Assembly (NCBI RefSeq): GCF_015686655.1
Contig: NZ_JADPMP010000003.1
Span: 305,559-369,558, forward strand
DNA from: Pontibacter sp. FD36
GTDB lineage: Bacteria > Bacteroidota > Bacteroidia > Cytophagales > Hymenobacteraceae
Reading direction: 5' to 3'
Length of the DNA stretch: 64,000 nucleotides
Within the stretch, counting starts at the first letter, position 1. The number at the start of each line of letters is the position of its first letter. The position numbers and the translations under genes are program-made. Positions 8,960-18,649 of this stretch are shown in pieces. The notes below the pieces were generated by a model that ran no database searches, was not told the DNA's origin, and worked only from the letters and a program-made list of their open reading frames with translations.

Positions 8960-10144
8960 TTACATTTTCTCGATCACAAGCGCAGAAGCACCGCCACCGC
9001 CGTTGCAAATACCGGTCACGCCGATCTTGCCGCCTTTTTTGTCGAGCACGTTGCACAGGGTAGTTACGATACGGGCACCGGAAGCGCCAAGTGGGTGGCC
9101 CAGGGATACAGCACCACCGAATACGTTCACGTTGCCGCCTTCCAGACCAAGTTTCTGGTTGTTAGCGATCGACACTACAGAGAATGCTTCGTTGATTTCG
9201 TAGAAGTCAACTTCCTCAGGCGATACACCGGCGTTTTTCAAAGCCTTAGGTATAGCCAGTGAAGGCGTCGTGGTGAACCAGATCGGATCCTGCTCAGCGT
9301 CAGCAAAACCACGGATCTTCGCGATTGGCTTCAGACCCAGCTCCTCAGCTTTCTCTTTGCTCATCAGCAACAGGGCTGCAGCACCGTCGTTCAGTGTAGA
9401 GGCGTTGGCGGCCGTTACCGTACCAGCCTTATCGAACACAGGGCGCAGACCAGCTATTTTCTCGAAGTTTACTTTCTTATATTCTTCGTCTTCCGACACC
9501 ACGATCGGGTCTTTGCCACGCTGCGGGATTTCTACCGGCACAATCTCGTCTTTCAGCATACCTGCCTCAGCGGCAGCGGCTACTTTTTTGTAAGACTGGG
9601 TTGCGTACTCGTCCTGCATCTCGCGGGTGATCTTCATTTCACGGGCTGTGTTCTCAGCGGCGTTGCCCATGTGGAAATCGTTGTAAACATCCCACAGACC
9701 GTCTTTCATCAGTCCGTCGATCATCTGACCGTGACCCAGTTTCGCACCGAAGCGGGCTTTGTCGAGGTAATATGGCACGTTGGACATGCTCTCCATACCA
9801 CCTGCCACGATGATGTCTTTGTGACCAAGCATAATCGCCTGCGCCGCAAACATAATTGCCTTTGTTCCGGAGGCACATACCTTGTTGACAGTCGTACACT
9901 CTACTTCATAACCCAGACCCGCTTTTACAGCAGCCTGACGGGCAGGAGCCTGGCCTACGTTGGCCGAAAGCACGTTGCCCATGATCACTTCCTGTACTAA
10001 GCTTTTGTCAACACCGGCTTTCTCCAGCGCACCTTTGATAGCCGCTGCACCCAGTTCCGTGGCAGAGAGGCTGGCCAGAGCGCCGCCAAAGCTACCGATC
10101 GGGGTGCGCACAGCCGAAATAATATATACTTCCTTCGTTTGCAT
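8960..10144 (-). CDS. Acetyl-CoA C-acyltransferase (thiolase)
   Basis: A 394-residue cytosolic thiolase that makes or cleaves acetoacetyl-CoA or longer 3-ketoacyl-CoA. The acyl-enzyme cysteine is Cys90 in NKVCASGTKA. The C-terminal catalytic motifs are NEAF, GGAVSLGHPLGASGARI with the catalytic histidine, and CNGGGGASAL with the second cysteine. The size and the AVRTPIGSFGG N-terminus fit the biosynthetic-type acetyl-CoA acetyltransferase group (AtoB/PhaA), but beta-oxidation thiolases cannot be excluded. It is transcribed alone, with its own terminator at 8895-8931. Confidence 0.93.
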   Translation of the reverse strand: MQTKEVYIISAVRTPIGSFGGALASLSATELGAAAIKGALEKAGVDKSLVQEVIMGNVLSANVGQAPARQAAVKAGLGYEVECTTVNKVCASGTKAIMFAAQAIMLGHKDIIVAGGMESMSNVPYYLDKARFGAKLGHGQMIDGLMKDGLWDVYNDFHMGNAAENTAREMKITREMQDEYATQSYKKVAAAAEAGMLKDEIVPVEIPQRGKDPIVVSEDEEYKKVNFEKIAGLRPVFDKAGTVTAANASTLNDGAAALLLMSKEKAEELGLKPIAKIRGFADAEQDPIWFTTTPSLAIPKALKNAGVSPEEVDFYEINEAFSVVSIANNQKLGLEGGNVNVFGGAVSLGHPLGASGARIVTTLCNVLDKKGGKIGVTGICNGGGGASALVIEKM

Positions 10145-10427
10145 AAGATTGTGTCTAATAGTTTTATAGTGTGAAATTATCAGGATTCAGGTTGAAAACC
10201 AAACAATCGTTAGGTAAATGGCCGCTTTTGTAGCTTAATGGTTTAAATGCTAAATTGTTAAGCTTCTCCTCAGGAGGCTGGTGGCACGCATACGCGGTGG
10301 CGGAACTAACTGCATTTAAACCTTCCTTATAAAGTGAGCTCTAAAGGTATAACGGCCACCGCCGCAAAATAATTTGTACATTTAGAAAACCAATCAAAAC
10401 CGCTAACCAATAGCCAAACCTTTTACA

Positions 10428-13334
10428 ATGAAGAAATTCTTAGTATTGATGGCGCTGTTTGGGGCAGGCCTCAGTCAGGCACAGGCTCAGCAGCAAGCCA
10501 CAAAAAAACCACTCACTCACGACGTATACGACAGCTGGAAAGGCGTAGGCAGCGACAAGCTCTCCAACAACGGCCAGTATGTGCTCTTTAACGTAGATCC
10601 GCAGGAAGGCGATGGCGCCCTCTTCATCCGTAACTACGCCAGCAAAGCCATGCGTGAGTTCTCCCGCGGTACTAAGGCGGAGTTTACGAACGACAGTCGC
10701 TATGCTGTGTTCCAGATCAAGCCGGAGTATAACACGGTGCGTGCGCTTAAGCTGAAAAAGAAAAAAGGCGACGACCTGCCCAAAGACTCCCTGGCTATTG
10801 TAATGCTGGAGAACATGAACGTGGTAAAAGTGCCGCGCGTGAAGTCTTTTAAACTGCCAAAGGAAGGCAGCAACTGGCTGGCCTATCAATTGGAAAAACC
10901 ACTTCCGGCGAAAAAAGAAGCCGCGAAGAAAGAAGATCCTAAAACTGAGCCCGCTATACCTGAGGCACCAAAGGCTGAACCTGCCAAGACAGCTGCCGCA
11001 AAGCCAGCTGCCAAGCCGAAGCAGAAGAAGTCGGAGGGTACGGAGCTCGTACTGCGCAATTTGCAAACCGGACAGGAGCAGCGCTTCGACCGGGTAGTGG
11101 ATTACATGTTCTCCGAGAAAGGCAACATGCTCTACTTTGTGAAGGATGAGCTGGACTCCCTGCACACTGCCGGGGTATACGCTTTCAGCACTGCCGACCT
11201 CAAGGTAATGCCGATCGATACGGGAAAGGTAACCTACAAAGGCATCAGCACCGATAAAGCTGGTGAGCAACTGGCCTATGTGGCGACAACCGACTCCACA
11301 GGGGCGGAGATACGCTACTTCAACCTATACCATTGGAATAAAAAAGACAACAAAGCGGTGACGCTGGCTGATACGGTTACCAAAGGTATGCCAGCTGCCT
11401 GGATGGTGAGCGAACATGGCAACCTGCGCTTCTCAGAAGACGGACGCCGCCTGTTCTTCGGCACCTTCCCGCGCCCGACCCGTTTTGAAAAAGACACTAC
11501 TAAACTCGACGAGGAGAAAGTGAGTCTCGACATCTGGGGTTACAAAGATCCGCTGATCCAGCCCATGCAACTCAAGCAGCTAAGCCGCGACCAAAAACGC
11601 TCTTTCCTGGCCCTGTACGACCTGCGTGGCAAGAAAATGCAGCAGCTCGCTACCCTCGAAATGCCTGACGTATACCTGGACGCTTACGGGCAGGCAGACG
11701 TGGCTCTGGCAGTGAGCGACGAGAAGTATAAGGTGACGATCGGCTATGATACGCCAACCCGCAAAGATGCCTACCTGATTGACCTGAAAAAGGGAACATC
11801 AAAGCAGATTCTTAAAGAAACGAGAGGCTATCCACGTCTGTCGCCGCAGGGTCAATATGTTTACTGGTACGAACCTACTGACAGTAGCTGGCACGCGATG
11901 AACACCAAGGGTGGTGCCAATATTAACCTGACCAAAGGTATAGGCCAGGCTTTCTATGAAGAGGATAACGACGTGCCGGCACTGCCTGGCTCTTACGGCG
12001 CAGCAGGCTGGGTAGAAAAGGACAACGCCTTTCTGGTATACGACCGTTTCGATATCTGGAAGCTAGACCCGAGTGGCAAAAAATCCCCGGAGAACCTGAC
12101 TGACAGGTATGGCCGCAACAACAAACTGCGCCTGCGCTACGAGCAACTCGACAGCGAGGAGAAATTTATACCTGCCGATGCGACGCTATACCTGAGCGCC
12201 TTCAACACTACTGACAAGTCAGCCGGTTTCTTCCGCGACCATGTGAGCAAAGCGATGCAGCCCGAAAAACTGGTGATGACACCGCATGGCTATACCTCGT
12301 TGCGCAAAGCCAAGAACAGCGACCGCACTACGTTCCGCCGCGGCTCTTTCCGCGAGTACAACGACCTCTATACCTCTGACCTGAGCTTTGCCAATGTAGA
12401 GAAGCTGAGTGATGCTAATCCGCAGATGAAGGACTACTTGTGGGGAACGGTGGAACTTGTGAGCTGGAAATCGACGGACGGTATACCGTTAGAGGGCCTG
12501 CTGTACAAGCCGGAGAATTTTGACCCGAAAAAGAAATACCCGATGCTGGTATACTTTTACGAGCGCTCTTCTGACGGTATACACAACCACCGTGTACCGG
12601 CTCCAAGCGCTTCTACCATCAACATCCCATACTTTGTAAGCAACGACTACCTCGTGTTCGTGCCGGATATTGTGTACACCGAAGGTTATCCGGGTGAGAG
12701 CGCCATGGACTGCATTATTCCAGGTGTGCAGAGCATCGTAGCGCAAGGCTTCGTGGATGATAAGAACATGGCTTTGCAGGGGCAGAGCTGGGGCGGCTAT
12801 CAGATCGCTTACATGGTAACCCGCACCAATATGTTCAAGGCTGCGATGGCTGGTGCGCCGGTGTCGAACATGACGAGTGCTTACGGCGGTATACGCTGGG
12901 GAACGGGCCTGAGCCGTCAGTTCCAGTACGAGCGCACGCAGAGCCGCATCGGCGGTACGCTGTGGGAGAAGCCAATGCAGTTTATCGAAAACTCCCCGCT
13001 CTTCTTCGCCGACCGTGTGAAGACGCCACTGCTGATCATGCACAACGACCAGGACGGAGCTGTGCCGTGGTACCAGGGCATTGAGTTCTTTATGGCGCTG
13101 CGCCGCCTTGAAAAGCCGGTTTGGATGCTCGTGTACAACGGCGAGGACCACAACCTGATGCAGCGCAAAAACCGAAAAGATCTGTCAGTGCGCATGTCGC
13201 AGTTCTTTGACCACTACCTCAAAGGTTCTCCGGCCCCGAAGTGGATGGATCAGGGTGTGCCAACCTTGCTGAAAGGCAAAGACTATGGTTTTGAACTGAC
13301 AGAGCCGCAGGTTTCTTCTGCACCAAAGGAGTAA
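10428..13334 (+). CDS. Exported prolyl oligopeptidase-family (S9) serine peptidase
   Basis: A 968-residue exported peptidase with a signal peptide (KKFLVLMALFGAGLSQAQA). An N-terminal beta-propeller-like region is followed by a C-terminal alpha/beta-hydrolase domain from about residue 690. The catalytic triad reads Ser787 in GQSWGGY, Asp876 in HNDQDGAVPW and His908 in GEDHNL. It probably cleaves peptides in the periplasm or at the cell surface. An insertion rich in Lys, Ala, Pro and Glu lies near residues 156-204 within the propeller part and should be disordered. The gene stands alone, with a strong terminator just after it. Confidence 0.93.
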   Translation: MKKFLVLMALFGAGLSQAQAQQQATKKPLTHDVYDSWKGVGSDKLSNNGQYVLFNVDPQEGDGALFIRNYASKAMREFSRGTKAEFTNDSRYAVFQIKPEYNTVRALKLKKKKGDDLPKDSLAIVMLENMNVVKVPRVKSFKLPKEGSNWLAYQLEKPLPAKKEAAKKEDPKTEPAIPEAPKAEPAKTAAAKPAAKPKQKKSEGTELVLRNLQTGQEQRFDRVVDYMFSEKGNMLYFVKDELDSLHTAGVYAFSTADLKVMPIDTGKVTYKGISTDKAGEQLAYVATTDSTGAEIRYFNLYHWNKKDNKAVTLADTVTKGMPAAWMVSEHGNLRFSEDGRRLFFGTFPRPTRFEKDTTKLDEEKVSLDIWGYKDPLIQPMQLKQLSRDQKRSFLALYDLRGKKMQQLATLEMPDVYLDAYGQADVALAVSDEKYKVTIGYDTPTRKDAYLIDLKKGTSKQILKETRGYPRLSPQGQYVYWYEPTDSSWHAMNTKGGANINLTKGIGQAFYEEDNDVPALPGSYGAAGWVEKDNAFLVYDRFDIWKLDPSGKKSPENLTDRYGRNNKLRLRYEQLDSEEKFIPADATLYLSAFNTTDKSAGFFRDHVSKAMQPEKLVMTPHGYTSLRKAKNSDRTTFRRGSFREYNDLYTSDLSFANVEKLSDANPQMKDYLWGTVELVSWKSTDGIPLEGLLYKPENFDPKKKYPMLVYFYERSSDGIHNHRVPAPSASTINIPYFVSNDYLVFVPDIVYTEGYPGESAMDCIIPGVQSIVAQGFVDDKNMALQGQSWGGYQIAYMVTRTNMFKAAMAGAPVSNMTSAYGGIRWGTGLSRQFQYERTQSRIGGTLWEKPMQFIENSPLFFADRVKTPLLIMHNDQDGAVPWYQGIEFFMALRRLEKPVWMLVYNGEDHNLMQRKNRKDLSVRMSQFFDHYLKGSPAPKWMDQGVPTLLKGKDYGFELTEPQVSSAPKE

Positions 13335-13355
13335 TTTGTACCCGAATCAGTTTAT

Positions 13356-13397
13356 AACAGCGGCCGTTTCTGTAAAGAAACGGCCGCTGTTTTTTTA
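13356..13397 (+). terminator. Strong rho-independent terminator after the S9 peptidase
   Basis: A perfect 15-bp stem (13356-13370 with 13377-13391), loop TGTAAA, followed by seven T. It starts 21 bases after the stop codon. Confidence 0.95.
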
Positions 13398-13522
13398 TGG
13401 GATGACTTATTGACCCCATCATAAGCATAGTATTTAGCCTATTAGTTTAAATTCAATAAAAACTTGTATTTGTAAAAGGTATTGCTTAGCTTCAACTATC
13501 TGTTAACTAATGGAATAGAAGC

Positions 13523-15154
13523 TTGAAACGTCGTGACTTTATGTACCTGGCAGGCATGGGCGCTGGAGCGCTGATGCTGCCTATACCTGTAATGGGAAAT
13601 CATGTGCCGCCGGAGGCCCTGCTGGGGCAAATGGATGTGGCGCTGAAGAAAGAACTGGCAGATGTCGCACTGAACGCTGCCCGATCCAGTGGCGCGACAT
13701 ACGCTGATATTCGTATCGGTCGCTACTTGAACCAGTACGTGATCACCCGCGATAACAAGGTGGAGAACACCGTTAACACTGAATCCTACGGTGCCGGTGT
13801 GCGTGTGCTGGCCGACGGTGCCTGGGGCTTTGTAGCTGCCGATAACATCACGCGAGACAACATTGCCAGCATGGCCAAAAAGGCCGTTACCATCGCCAAA
13901 GCCAATGCCAAGTTGTTGGAGCAGCCAGTCGTACTAGCGCCGCAGCAGGGATATGGCGAGGTGAGCTGGAAAACGCCCATTGAGAAAAACGCCCTGGCTA
14001 TACCTATTAAGGAGAAAGCGGATCTGTTGCTGGCCGTCAACGATGCAGCTATGAAAAGCGGGGCCAATTACATGAACTCGCTCCTCTTTCTGGTGAACGA
14101 ACAAAAGTACTTTGCCTCAACCGATGGCTCTTACATTGACCAGGACGTGCACCGTATCTGGCCTATTTTCATCGCTACGGCCATCGACCCTGCCACGGGC
14201 AAGTTCGAAACACGTCAGTCGTTGAGCTCACCGATGGGTATGGGCTATGAGTACCTGGATGGGCGCAAAGAGAGCAAGATCGCCAGCGTGACCACCCTTT
14301 ACGGCAATCATTACGATATGCTGGAAGACGCCACTGCTGCCGGCAAGCAGGCCGTAGAAAAGCTAAAAGCGAAGTCGGTGGAAGCAGGCAAGTATGATCT
14401 CGTGCTTGATCCGTCGCACCTCTGGCTGACTATACATGAATCGGTGGGACACCCGCTGGAGCTCGACCGTGTGCTGGGCTACGAAGCAAACTTTGCAGGC
14501 ACTTCTTTTGCGACGCTGGACAAGTGGAAAACTAAGAATTTTAATTACGGTAGCAAAATCGTTAATCTGTTTGCGGACAAGACACAGCCCGGTTCGCTTG
14601 GTGCCGTGGGCTATGACGACGAGGGCGTTAAGACCAAGAAGTGGGATCTGGTAAAAGACGGCACGCTGGTGAATTACCAGGCCACCCGTGACCAGGCGCA
14701 CATCATTGGGGAGAAGGAATCACACGGCTGCTGCTACGCCGACAGTTGGAGCTCAGTGCAGTTCCAACGAATGCCGAACGTGTCACTGGCGGCTGGCAAA
14801 ACGCCGCTCAGCGTGCAGGACATGATCAAGGATGTGAAGAAAGGCATCTACATCATCGGCGACGGTTCCTTCTCCATCGACCAGCAGCGCTACAATTTCC
14901 AGTTTGGGGGACAGCTTTTCTACGAGATCAAAGACGGGCAGATTGCCGGTCAGCTGCGGGATGTGGCCTATCAGAGTAATACCCAGGAATTCTGGAACTC
15001 CTGCACCGCTATCTGCGACGAACGTGACTACCGCTTGGGCGGCTCCTTCTTCGACGGCAAAGGTCAGCCAGAGCAAGTGAGCTCCGTGTCCCATGGCAGC
15101 GCGACCACCCGCTTTAATGGAGTGAATGTGATCAATACAGCTCGTAAAATCTAA
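13523..15154 (+). CDS. tldD: TldD/PmbA-family metalloprotease, TldD subunit, with Tat-type leader
   Basis: A 543-residue member of the TldD/PmbA (U62) family, which as a TldD-TldE heterodimer degrades unfolded or modified peptides. The zinc motif HESVGH (HExxxH) near residue 310 and the later cysteine-rich ESHGCCYADSWSS segment mark it as the catalytic TldD subunit. The N-terminus MKRRDFMYLAGMGAGALMLP has a twin arginine followed by a hydrophobic stretch, so it is likely exported by Tat, unlike the cytosolic enterobacterial protein. The partner gene follows after 11 bases and is surely co-transcribed. Confidence 0.9.
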   Translation: MKRRDFMYLAGMGAGALMLPIPVMGNHVPPEALLGQMDVALKKELADVALNAARSSGATYADIRIGRYLNQYVITRDNKVENTVNTESYGAGVRVLADGAWGFVAADNITRDNIASMAKKAVTIAKANAKLLEQPVVLAPQQGYGEVSWKTPIEKNALAIPIKEKADLLLAVNDAAMKSGANYMNSLLFLVNEQKYFASTDGSYIDQDVHRIWPIFIATAIDPATGKFETRQSLSSPMGMGYEYLDGRKESKIASVTTLYGNHYDMLEDATAAGKQAVEKLKAKSVEAGKYDLVLDPSHLWLTIHESVGHPLELDRVLGYEANFAGTSFATLDKWKTKNFNYGSKIVNLFADKTQPGSLGAVGYDDEGVKTKKWDLVKDGTLVNYQATRDQAHIIGEKESHGCCYADSWSSVQFQRMPNVSLAAGKTPLSVQDMIKDVKKGIYIIGDGSFSIDQQRYNFQFGGQLFYEIKDGQIAGQLRDVAYQSNTQEFWNSCTAICDERDYRLGGSFFDGKGQPEQVSSVSHGSATTRFNGVNVINTARKI

Positions 15155-15165
15155 CCTCTCAAACT

Positions 15166-16497
15166 ATGTTATTCACAGAACAACAGGCACGGGACATTAT
15201 GCAGAAGGCGCTGCAATACTCCAAAGCAGATGAGTGTGTGGTGAACCTGCAGGGCAGTGATAGCGGGAACATACGCTATGCCAACAATGCTGTGTCTACC
15301 AGCGGCGAAAATAGTACAACCAGCTTAGTAGTGACATCTGCATTCGGCAAAAAAACAGGTATAGCTACCATCAATGAATTTGATGACGCCTCGCTGGAAA
15401 AGGTAGTGCGCCGCTCCGAGGAACTGGCTCAACTGGCTCCCGAAAATCCGGAGTACATGCCGATACTCGGGCCGCAAAAATACAGCAGCTCCAATGCTTA
15501 TTTCAAGAGCACGGCAGCGTTCTCGCCCGAGCAACGCGCCAATGCCGCAGCTGCGAGCATACTGCCTGCCCGCCAACGCAAGCTTATAGCTGCCGGCTAC
15601 CTGCAGCATAATACCGGTTTTCAAGGCATGCTCAATTCCAAGGGCTTGTTTGCCTACCATCCCAGCACCGATGTAAGGTTCTCGGTAACGGTGCGCAACG
15701 AAGCAGGTACGGGTTCGGGATACGCATCACGCGGATACAACGACATCACCAAACTGGACACAGGCACAGCGTCCAAAATCGCCATGGACAAAGCTGAAGG
15801 TTCAGCCAAAGCGATTGCTATAGAGCCGGGCAAGTATACAGTCATACTTGAACCTGCTGCCGTAGTGGTGCTGCTGGAGAACATGTTCTTTAATATGGAT
15901 GCACGCAATGCCGACGAAGGCCGGAGCTTCATGAGCAAGCCAGGGGGCAAAACCAAGATCGGCGAAAAACTGGTAGATTCGAAAGTGAACATCTACTCGG
16001 ACCCTACGCACCCAGACTTGCCTACGGCCACCTGGAGCGAAGACGGACGGCCTCTGGAGCGAACAAATTGGATCGAGAATGGGGTCATGAAAAATCTGTA
16101 TGCCTCACGCTACTGGGCAGAAAATAAAGGTGCAAAGTCAATCCCGATGCCGAACAACGCGATCATGGAAGGAGGAAAGGCATCGCTCGATGAAATGATC
16201 AAAAACACGAAACGCGGTATACTGGTCACGCGCCTGTGGTACATCCGCTCTGTAGATCCGCAGACCCTCCTGCTGACAGGCCTCACACGCGACGGTACTT
16301 TTTTAATTGAGAATGGGAAGGTAAAGCATCCTGTGAAGAACTTCCGCTTCAACGAAAGTCCGATCATTATGCTGAACAACCTGGAGGAAATGGGACGTCC
16401 GGAAAGGGTGGTGAGTGGCGAGTCGAACGTGAATTATATTTTGCCACCACTCAAGGTCCGTGACTTTACGTTCAGCAGTTTGTCAGACGCTGTTTAA
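15166..16497 (+). CDS. tldE: TldD/PmbA-family protein, TldE (PmbA) subunit
   Basis: A 443-residue PmbA/TldE homologue without the HExxxH motif, as expected for the non-catalytic half of the TldD-TldE heterodimer. Family features include YSKADECVVNLQG near the N-terminus, a central EPAAVVVLLENMFFN and the C-terminal LLTGLTRDGTFLIENGKVKHPVKNFRFNES. No signal peptide is visible. If the TldD partner is moved by Tat, this subunit would have to be exported bound to it or stay in the cytosol. It lies 11 bases after tldD. Confidence 0.9.
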   Translation: MLFTEQQARDIMQKALQYSKADECVVNLQGSDSGNIRYANNAVSTSGENSTTSLVVTSAFGKKTGIATINEFDDASLEKVVRRSEELAQLAPENPEYMPILGPQKYSSSNAYFKSTAAFSPEQRANAAAASILPARQRKLIAAGYLQHNTGFQGMLNSKGLFAYHPSTDVRFSVTVRNEAGTGSGYASRGYNDITKLDTGTASKIAMDKAEGSAKAIAIEPGKYTVILEPAAVVVLLENMFFNMDARNADEGRSFMSKPGGKTKIGEKLVDSKVNIYSDPTHPDLPTATWSEDGRPLERTNWIENGVMKNLYASRYWAENKGAKSIPMPNNAIMEGGKASLDEMIKNTKRGILVTRLWYIRSVDPQTLLLTGLTRDGTFLIENGKVKHPVKNFRFNESPIIMLNNLEEMGRPERVVSGESNVNYILPPLKVRDFTFSSLSDAV

Positions 16498-16532
16498 GCC
16501 TGAGTAGAACACGACTTAATCTAAAACTAAAG

Positions 16533-16564
16533 AAACCGCTTCGGTCAATCCGGGCGGTTTTTTA
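16533..16564 (+). terminator. Terminator of the tldD-tldE operon
   Basis: AAACCGC at 16533-16539 pairs with GCGGTTT at 16554-16560, with an inner CGG/CCG pair, followed by T. It lies about 35 bases after the tldE stop and before a convergent gene. Confidence 0.8.
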
Positions 16565-16568
16565 GTTT

Positions 16569-17033
16569 CTAATTCTTATTGTTCAACTTCAATTCGTAAT
16601 GCTCCAGGCTTTCCCACGGCTGATTCGTTCGCATAAACTGCCCTGTCCCAAAGGCTACTTCTTTACCTCTTTCATTGTACAGCGTTGCTTCTGCCACAAA
16701 GAGATTTTTGCTGATCGAGCGCACTGTACCTACGGCTCTTAGGGTGCCGGCATTTACAGGCCGCAGCAGGTTGATCTGAAAGGAAGAAGTCACGATAAAC
16801 ACGTCCGACACCAGAGAAGCAACAGCAAAGTAAGCGGCATCATCAAGCAGTTTAAAGTAAGTAGCACCATGTATAGCCTGTGCTCCGTGAAAATACTTTG
16901 AGTCGACTGGCAGTTTGATCTCAGCCTTGCTATGTGACACTTCGATGCTGCTGCCGCTGAACAATTGCTGTACGTTGGCACTCAGGTATAGCCTTTCCAG
17001 TTTCCGGTGATGGGCTTCAGGTTTGGTCGACAT
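16569..17033 (-). CDS. PaaI-type hotdog thioesterase
   Basis: About 154 residues of a single hotdog-fold domain that hydrolyses acyl-CoA or aryl-CoA thioesters. The pattern is that of the PaaI/YigI group: HGAQAIHGATYFKLLDDAAYFA (with the family's H-G motif), then VTSSFQINLLRPVNAGTLRAVGTV and a final KEVAFGTGQFMRT. The ATG at 17031-17033 (MSTKPEAHHRK) is preferred; an upstream in-frame ATG would add only MHKKKHH. The gene is alone and convergent with tldE. Confidence 0.85.
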   Translation of the reverse strand: MSTKPEAHHRKLERLYLSANVQQLFSGSSIEVSHSKAEIKLPVDSKYFHGAQAIHGATYFKLLDDAAYFAVASLVSDVFIVTSSFQINLLRPVNAGTLRAVGTVRSISKNLFVAEATLYNERGKEVAFGTGQFMRTNQPWESLEHYELKLNNKN

Positions 17034-17243
17034 GTGGTGTTTTTTTTTGTGCAAGTATACGCAATGCTACTCAGGCGATTGAGCTTTTGTGGAAGAAAGA
17101 AAAAGGAGTGATTGCAGGAATGTTAGTATATTCGCTTGTTGCAGGTATAGCCGAATAAATTGCGATGGATAGGGAATGCAGTTGCCTTTTCATTGCGCAC
17201 TTGCTGTACAGAAGCATAAACAGAGTAAAAATAGAACACCATT

Positions 17244-17585
17244 ATGTCAGATGAATTGAAACAGTGTCCGAAATGTAGCTCACCTTACGGATATGCAATG
17301 AGCGATGATTTATACGCTTGCCCTGAATGTGGCAACGAATGGAACCCGAATGAAGTGGAAGAGGATGCGGGTTTGAAAGTAGTGGATGCGAACGGCAATA
17401 TACTTCAAGACGGAGATTCAGTTGTTGTCATCAAAGACCTGCCTGTGAAAGGCGCTCCTAAGCCGGTGAAGGCTGGAACCAAAGTAAAGAACATACGCCT
17501 GACCGAGGGTGATCATAACATCGACTGCAAAATCGATGGCTTCGGCTCTATGGGACTGAAGTCAGAGTTTGTAAGAAAAGCTTAA
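17244..17585 (+). CDS. yjdM: YjdM/PhnA zinc-ribbon protein
   Basis: A 113-residue cytosolic protein with an N-terminal zinc ribbon (CPKCSS at 8-13 and CPECGN at 28-33) and a C-terminal SH3-like PhnA domain with the conserved [29 protein letters not shown] pattern split over residues 70-100. The family was once linked to phosphonate use, but its role is unclear; several homologues are stress or zinc related. ATG start at 17244. It precedes the SRPBCC gene by 37 bases. Confidence 0.93.
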   Translation: MSDELKQCPKCSSPYGYAMSDDLYACPECGNEWNPNEVEEDAGLKVVDANGNILQDGDSVVVIKDLPVKGAPKPVKAGTKVKNIRLTEGDHNIDCKIDGFGSMGLKSEFVRKA

Positions 17586-17622
17586 GCAGTTTGGTCTGTA
17601 GCTGAACAGGGGGCAGCATTAT

Positions 17623-18060
17623 ATGGTAGATATCTTTACCGAAATAGACATTAACAGACCTCTCTTCGAAGTGTCGACGTTTGCTGCGGATCCGGATAAT
17701 GCGCCGGTGTGGTATAATAATATCAAGTCGGTGGAATGGAAGGAGTCGAAGCCTTTGGTTGTCGGTTCGCAGGTCGCTTTCGTCGCTCATTTTCTGGGTA
17801 GAAAGCTCGCCTATACCTACGAAATCATAAGCTATGTTCCAGGGCAAAAAATGGTGATGCGAACTTCTGAAGGACCATTCCCGATGGAAACCACCTATAC
17901 CTGGGAGGCGATCGATGCTGGCCGCACACACATGACCCTGCGCAATGCCGGGCAGCCCTCCGGGTTCTCTAAAGTGTTTGCTCCCCTTATGGCAACTATG
18001 ATGCGCAAAGCCAATATCAAAGATCTGAAAAAACTAAAGGAAATCCTGGAAAACAGCTGA
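17623..18060 (+). CDS. SRPBCC (START-like) domain protein
   Basis: A 145-residue polyketide-cyclase/dehydrase-like SRPBCC protein. Typical features are the N-terminal DINRPLFEVSTFAADPDN, WYNNIKSVEWKE, the central YTYEIISYVPGQKMVMRT strands and the terminal helix from about residue 115. The fold binds a hydrophobic ligand; the ligand is unknown. It is followed after about 30 bases by a VOC gene on the same strand, suggesting one transcript. Confidence 0.82.
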   Translation: MVDIFTEIDINRPLFEVSTFAADPDNAPVWYNNIKSVEWKESKPLVVGSQVAFVAHFLGRKLAYTYEIISYVPGQKMVMRTSEGPFPMETTYTWEAIDAGRTHMTLRNAGQPSGFSKVFAPLMATMMRKANIKDLKKLKEILENS

Positions 18061-18090
18061 TCATATACCTTGAATAAAGCAGCCTCTGAG

Positions 18091-18480
18091 ATGAATTACC
18101 CCTACGGCCCCGGCATCAATCACATCGAGTTTTGGGTGAAAGACTTGAAGGAATCGGTGCTTTTCTATGGAAAGTTATTCTCAATGATTGGCTGGTACGC
18201 GCTCAACGAAACATCCTTTAGCTGCGGCCAGCACGAGATCTACTTCAAGCAAATGCCAGTTGAGTTCTGTGACAGCTTGGGTGTGCGGCATATCTGCTTT
18301 CATGCCATAAGCAGGGAGGTGGTTGATCAGGTAGGGGAGTGGCTTCGGAAGCAAAATGCTGCTATCATACGTGGACCGCAGGAGATGCCTCACTATAGTG
18401 CAAGCTATTATACCGTCGATTTTAGGGATCCGAATGGCTTCGTGCTAGAGGTGGCTTATACTCCTGAGGTAAAGCTTTAA
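18091..18480 (+). CDS. VOC (glyoxalase/bleomycin-resistance) superfamily protein
   Basis: About 129 residues from ATG 18091 (MNYPYGPGINHIEFWVKD). An alternative TTG start at 18070 adds seven residues. The two beta-alpha-beta-beta-beta modules are visible: HIEFWVKDLKESVLFYGKLF, then RHICFHAISREVVDQVGEWL and the end motif FRDPNGFVLEVAYTP with the metal-ligand glutamate. Metal-dependent lyase, isomerase or binding functions are all possible in this family. It is the last gene before a terminator. Confidence 0.85.
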   Translation: MNYPYGPGINHIEFWVKDLKESVLFYGKLFSMIGWYALNETSFSCGQHEIYFKQMPVEFCDSLGVRHICFHAISREVVDQVGEWLRKQNAAIIRGPQEMPHYSASYYTVDFRDPNGFVLEVAYTPEVKL

Positions 18481-18510
18481 ACACGAACAGAGGTAGCTGA
18501 AAAAAACAAA

Positions 18511-18537
18511 GGCAGCTACTACTAGCTGCCCGTTTTT
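18511..18537. terminator. Probable bidirectional terminator
   Basis: GGCAGCTA at 18511-18518 pairs with TAGCTGCC at 18523-18530, loop CTAC. T-rich runs follow on both strands. It lies between the VOC gene and the convergent thioesterase gene. Confidence 0.8.
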
Positions 18538-18649
18538 CATAGTTATATTTTGTGCTATGAACTCCTTATACTCTTAATGCACAACTATGTTGTGGCTTGG
18601 TCAGAAATTATTGTTGAAGTGCATTTTTGCTTAGCAAATACTGTCTGAT

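Noticed and set aside
10145..10427. tRNA-like or structured leader before the S9 peptidase
   Set aside because: An 8-bp inverted repeat (GCGGTGGC at 10294 and GCCACCGC at 10355) exists, but no cloverleaf and no known RNA pattern.
12489..13151. 220-codon open frame antisense to the S9 peptidase catalytic domain
   Set aside because: The sense strand carries the Ser787-Asp876-His908 triad; the antisense product has no motif.
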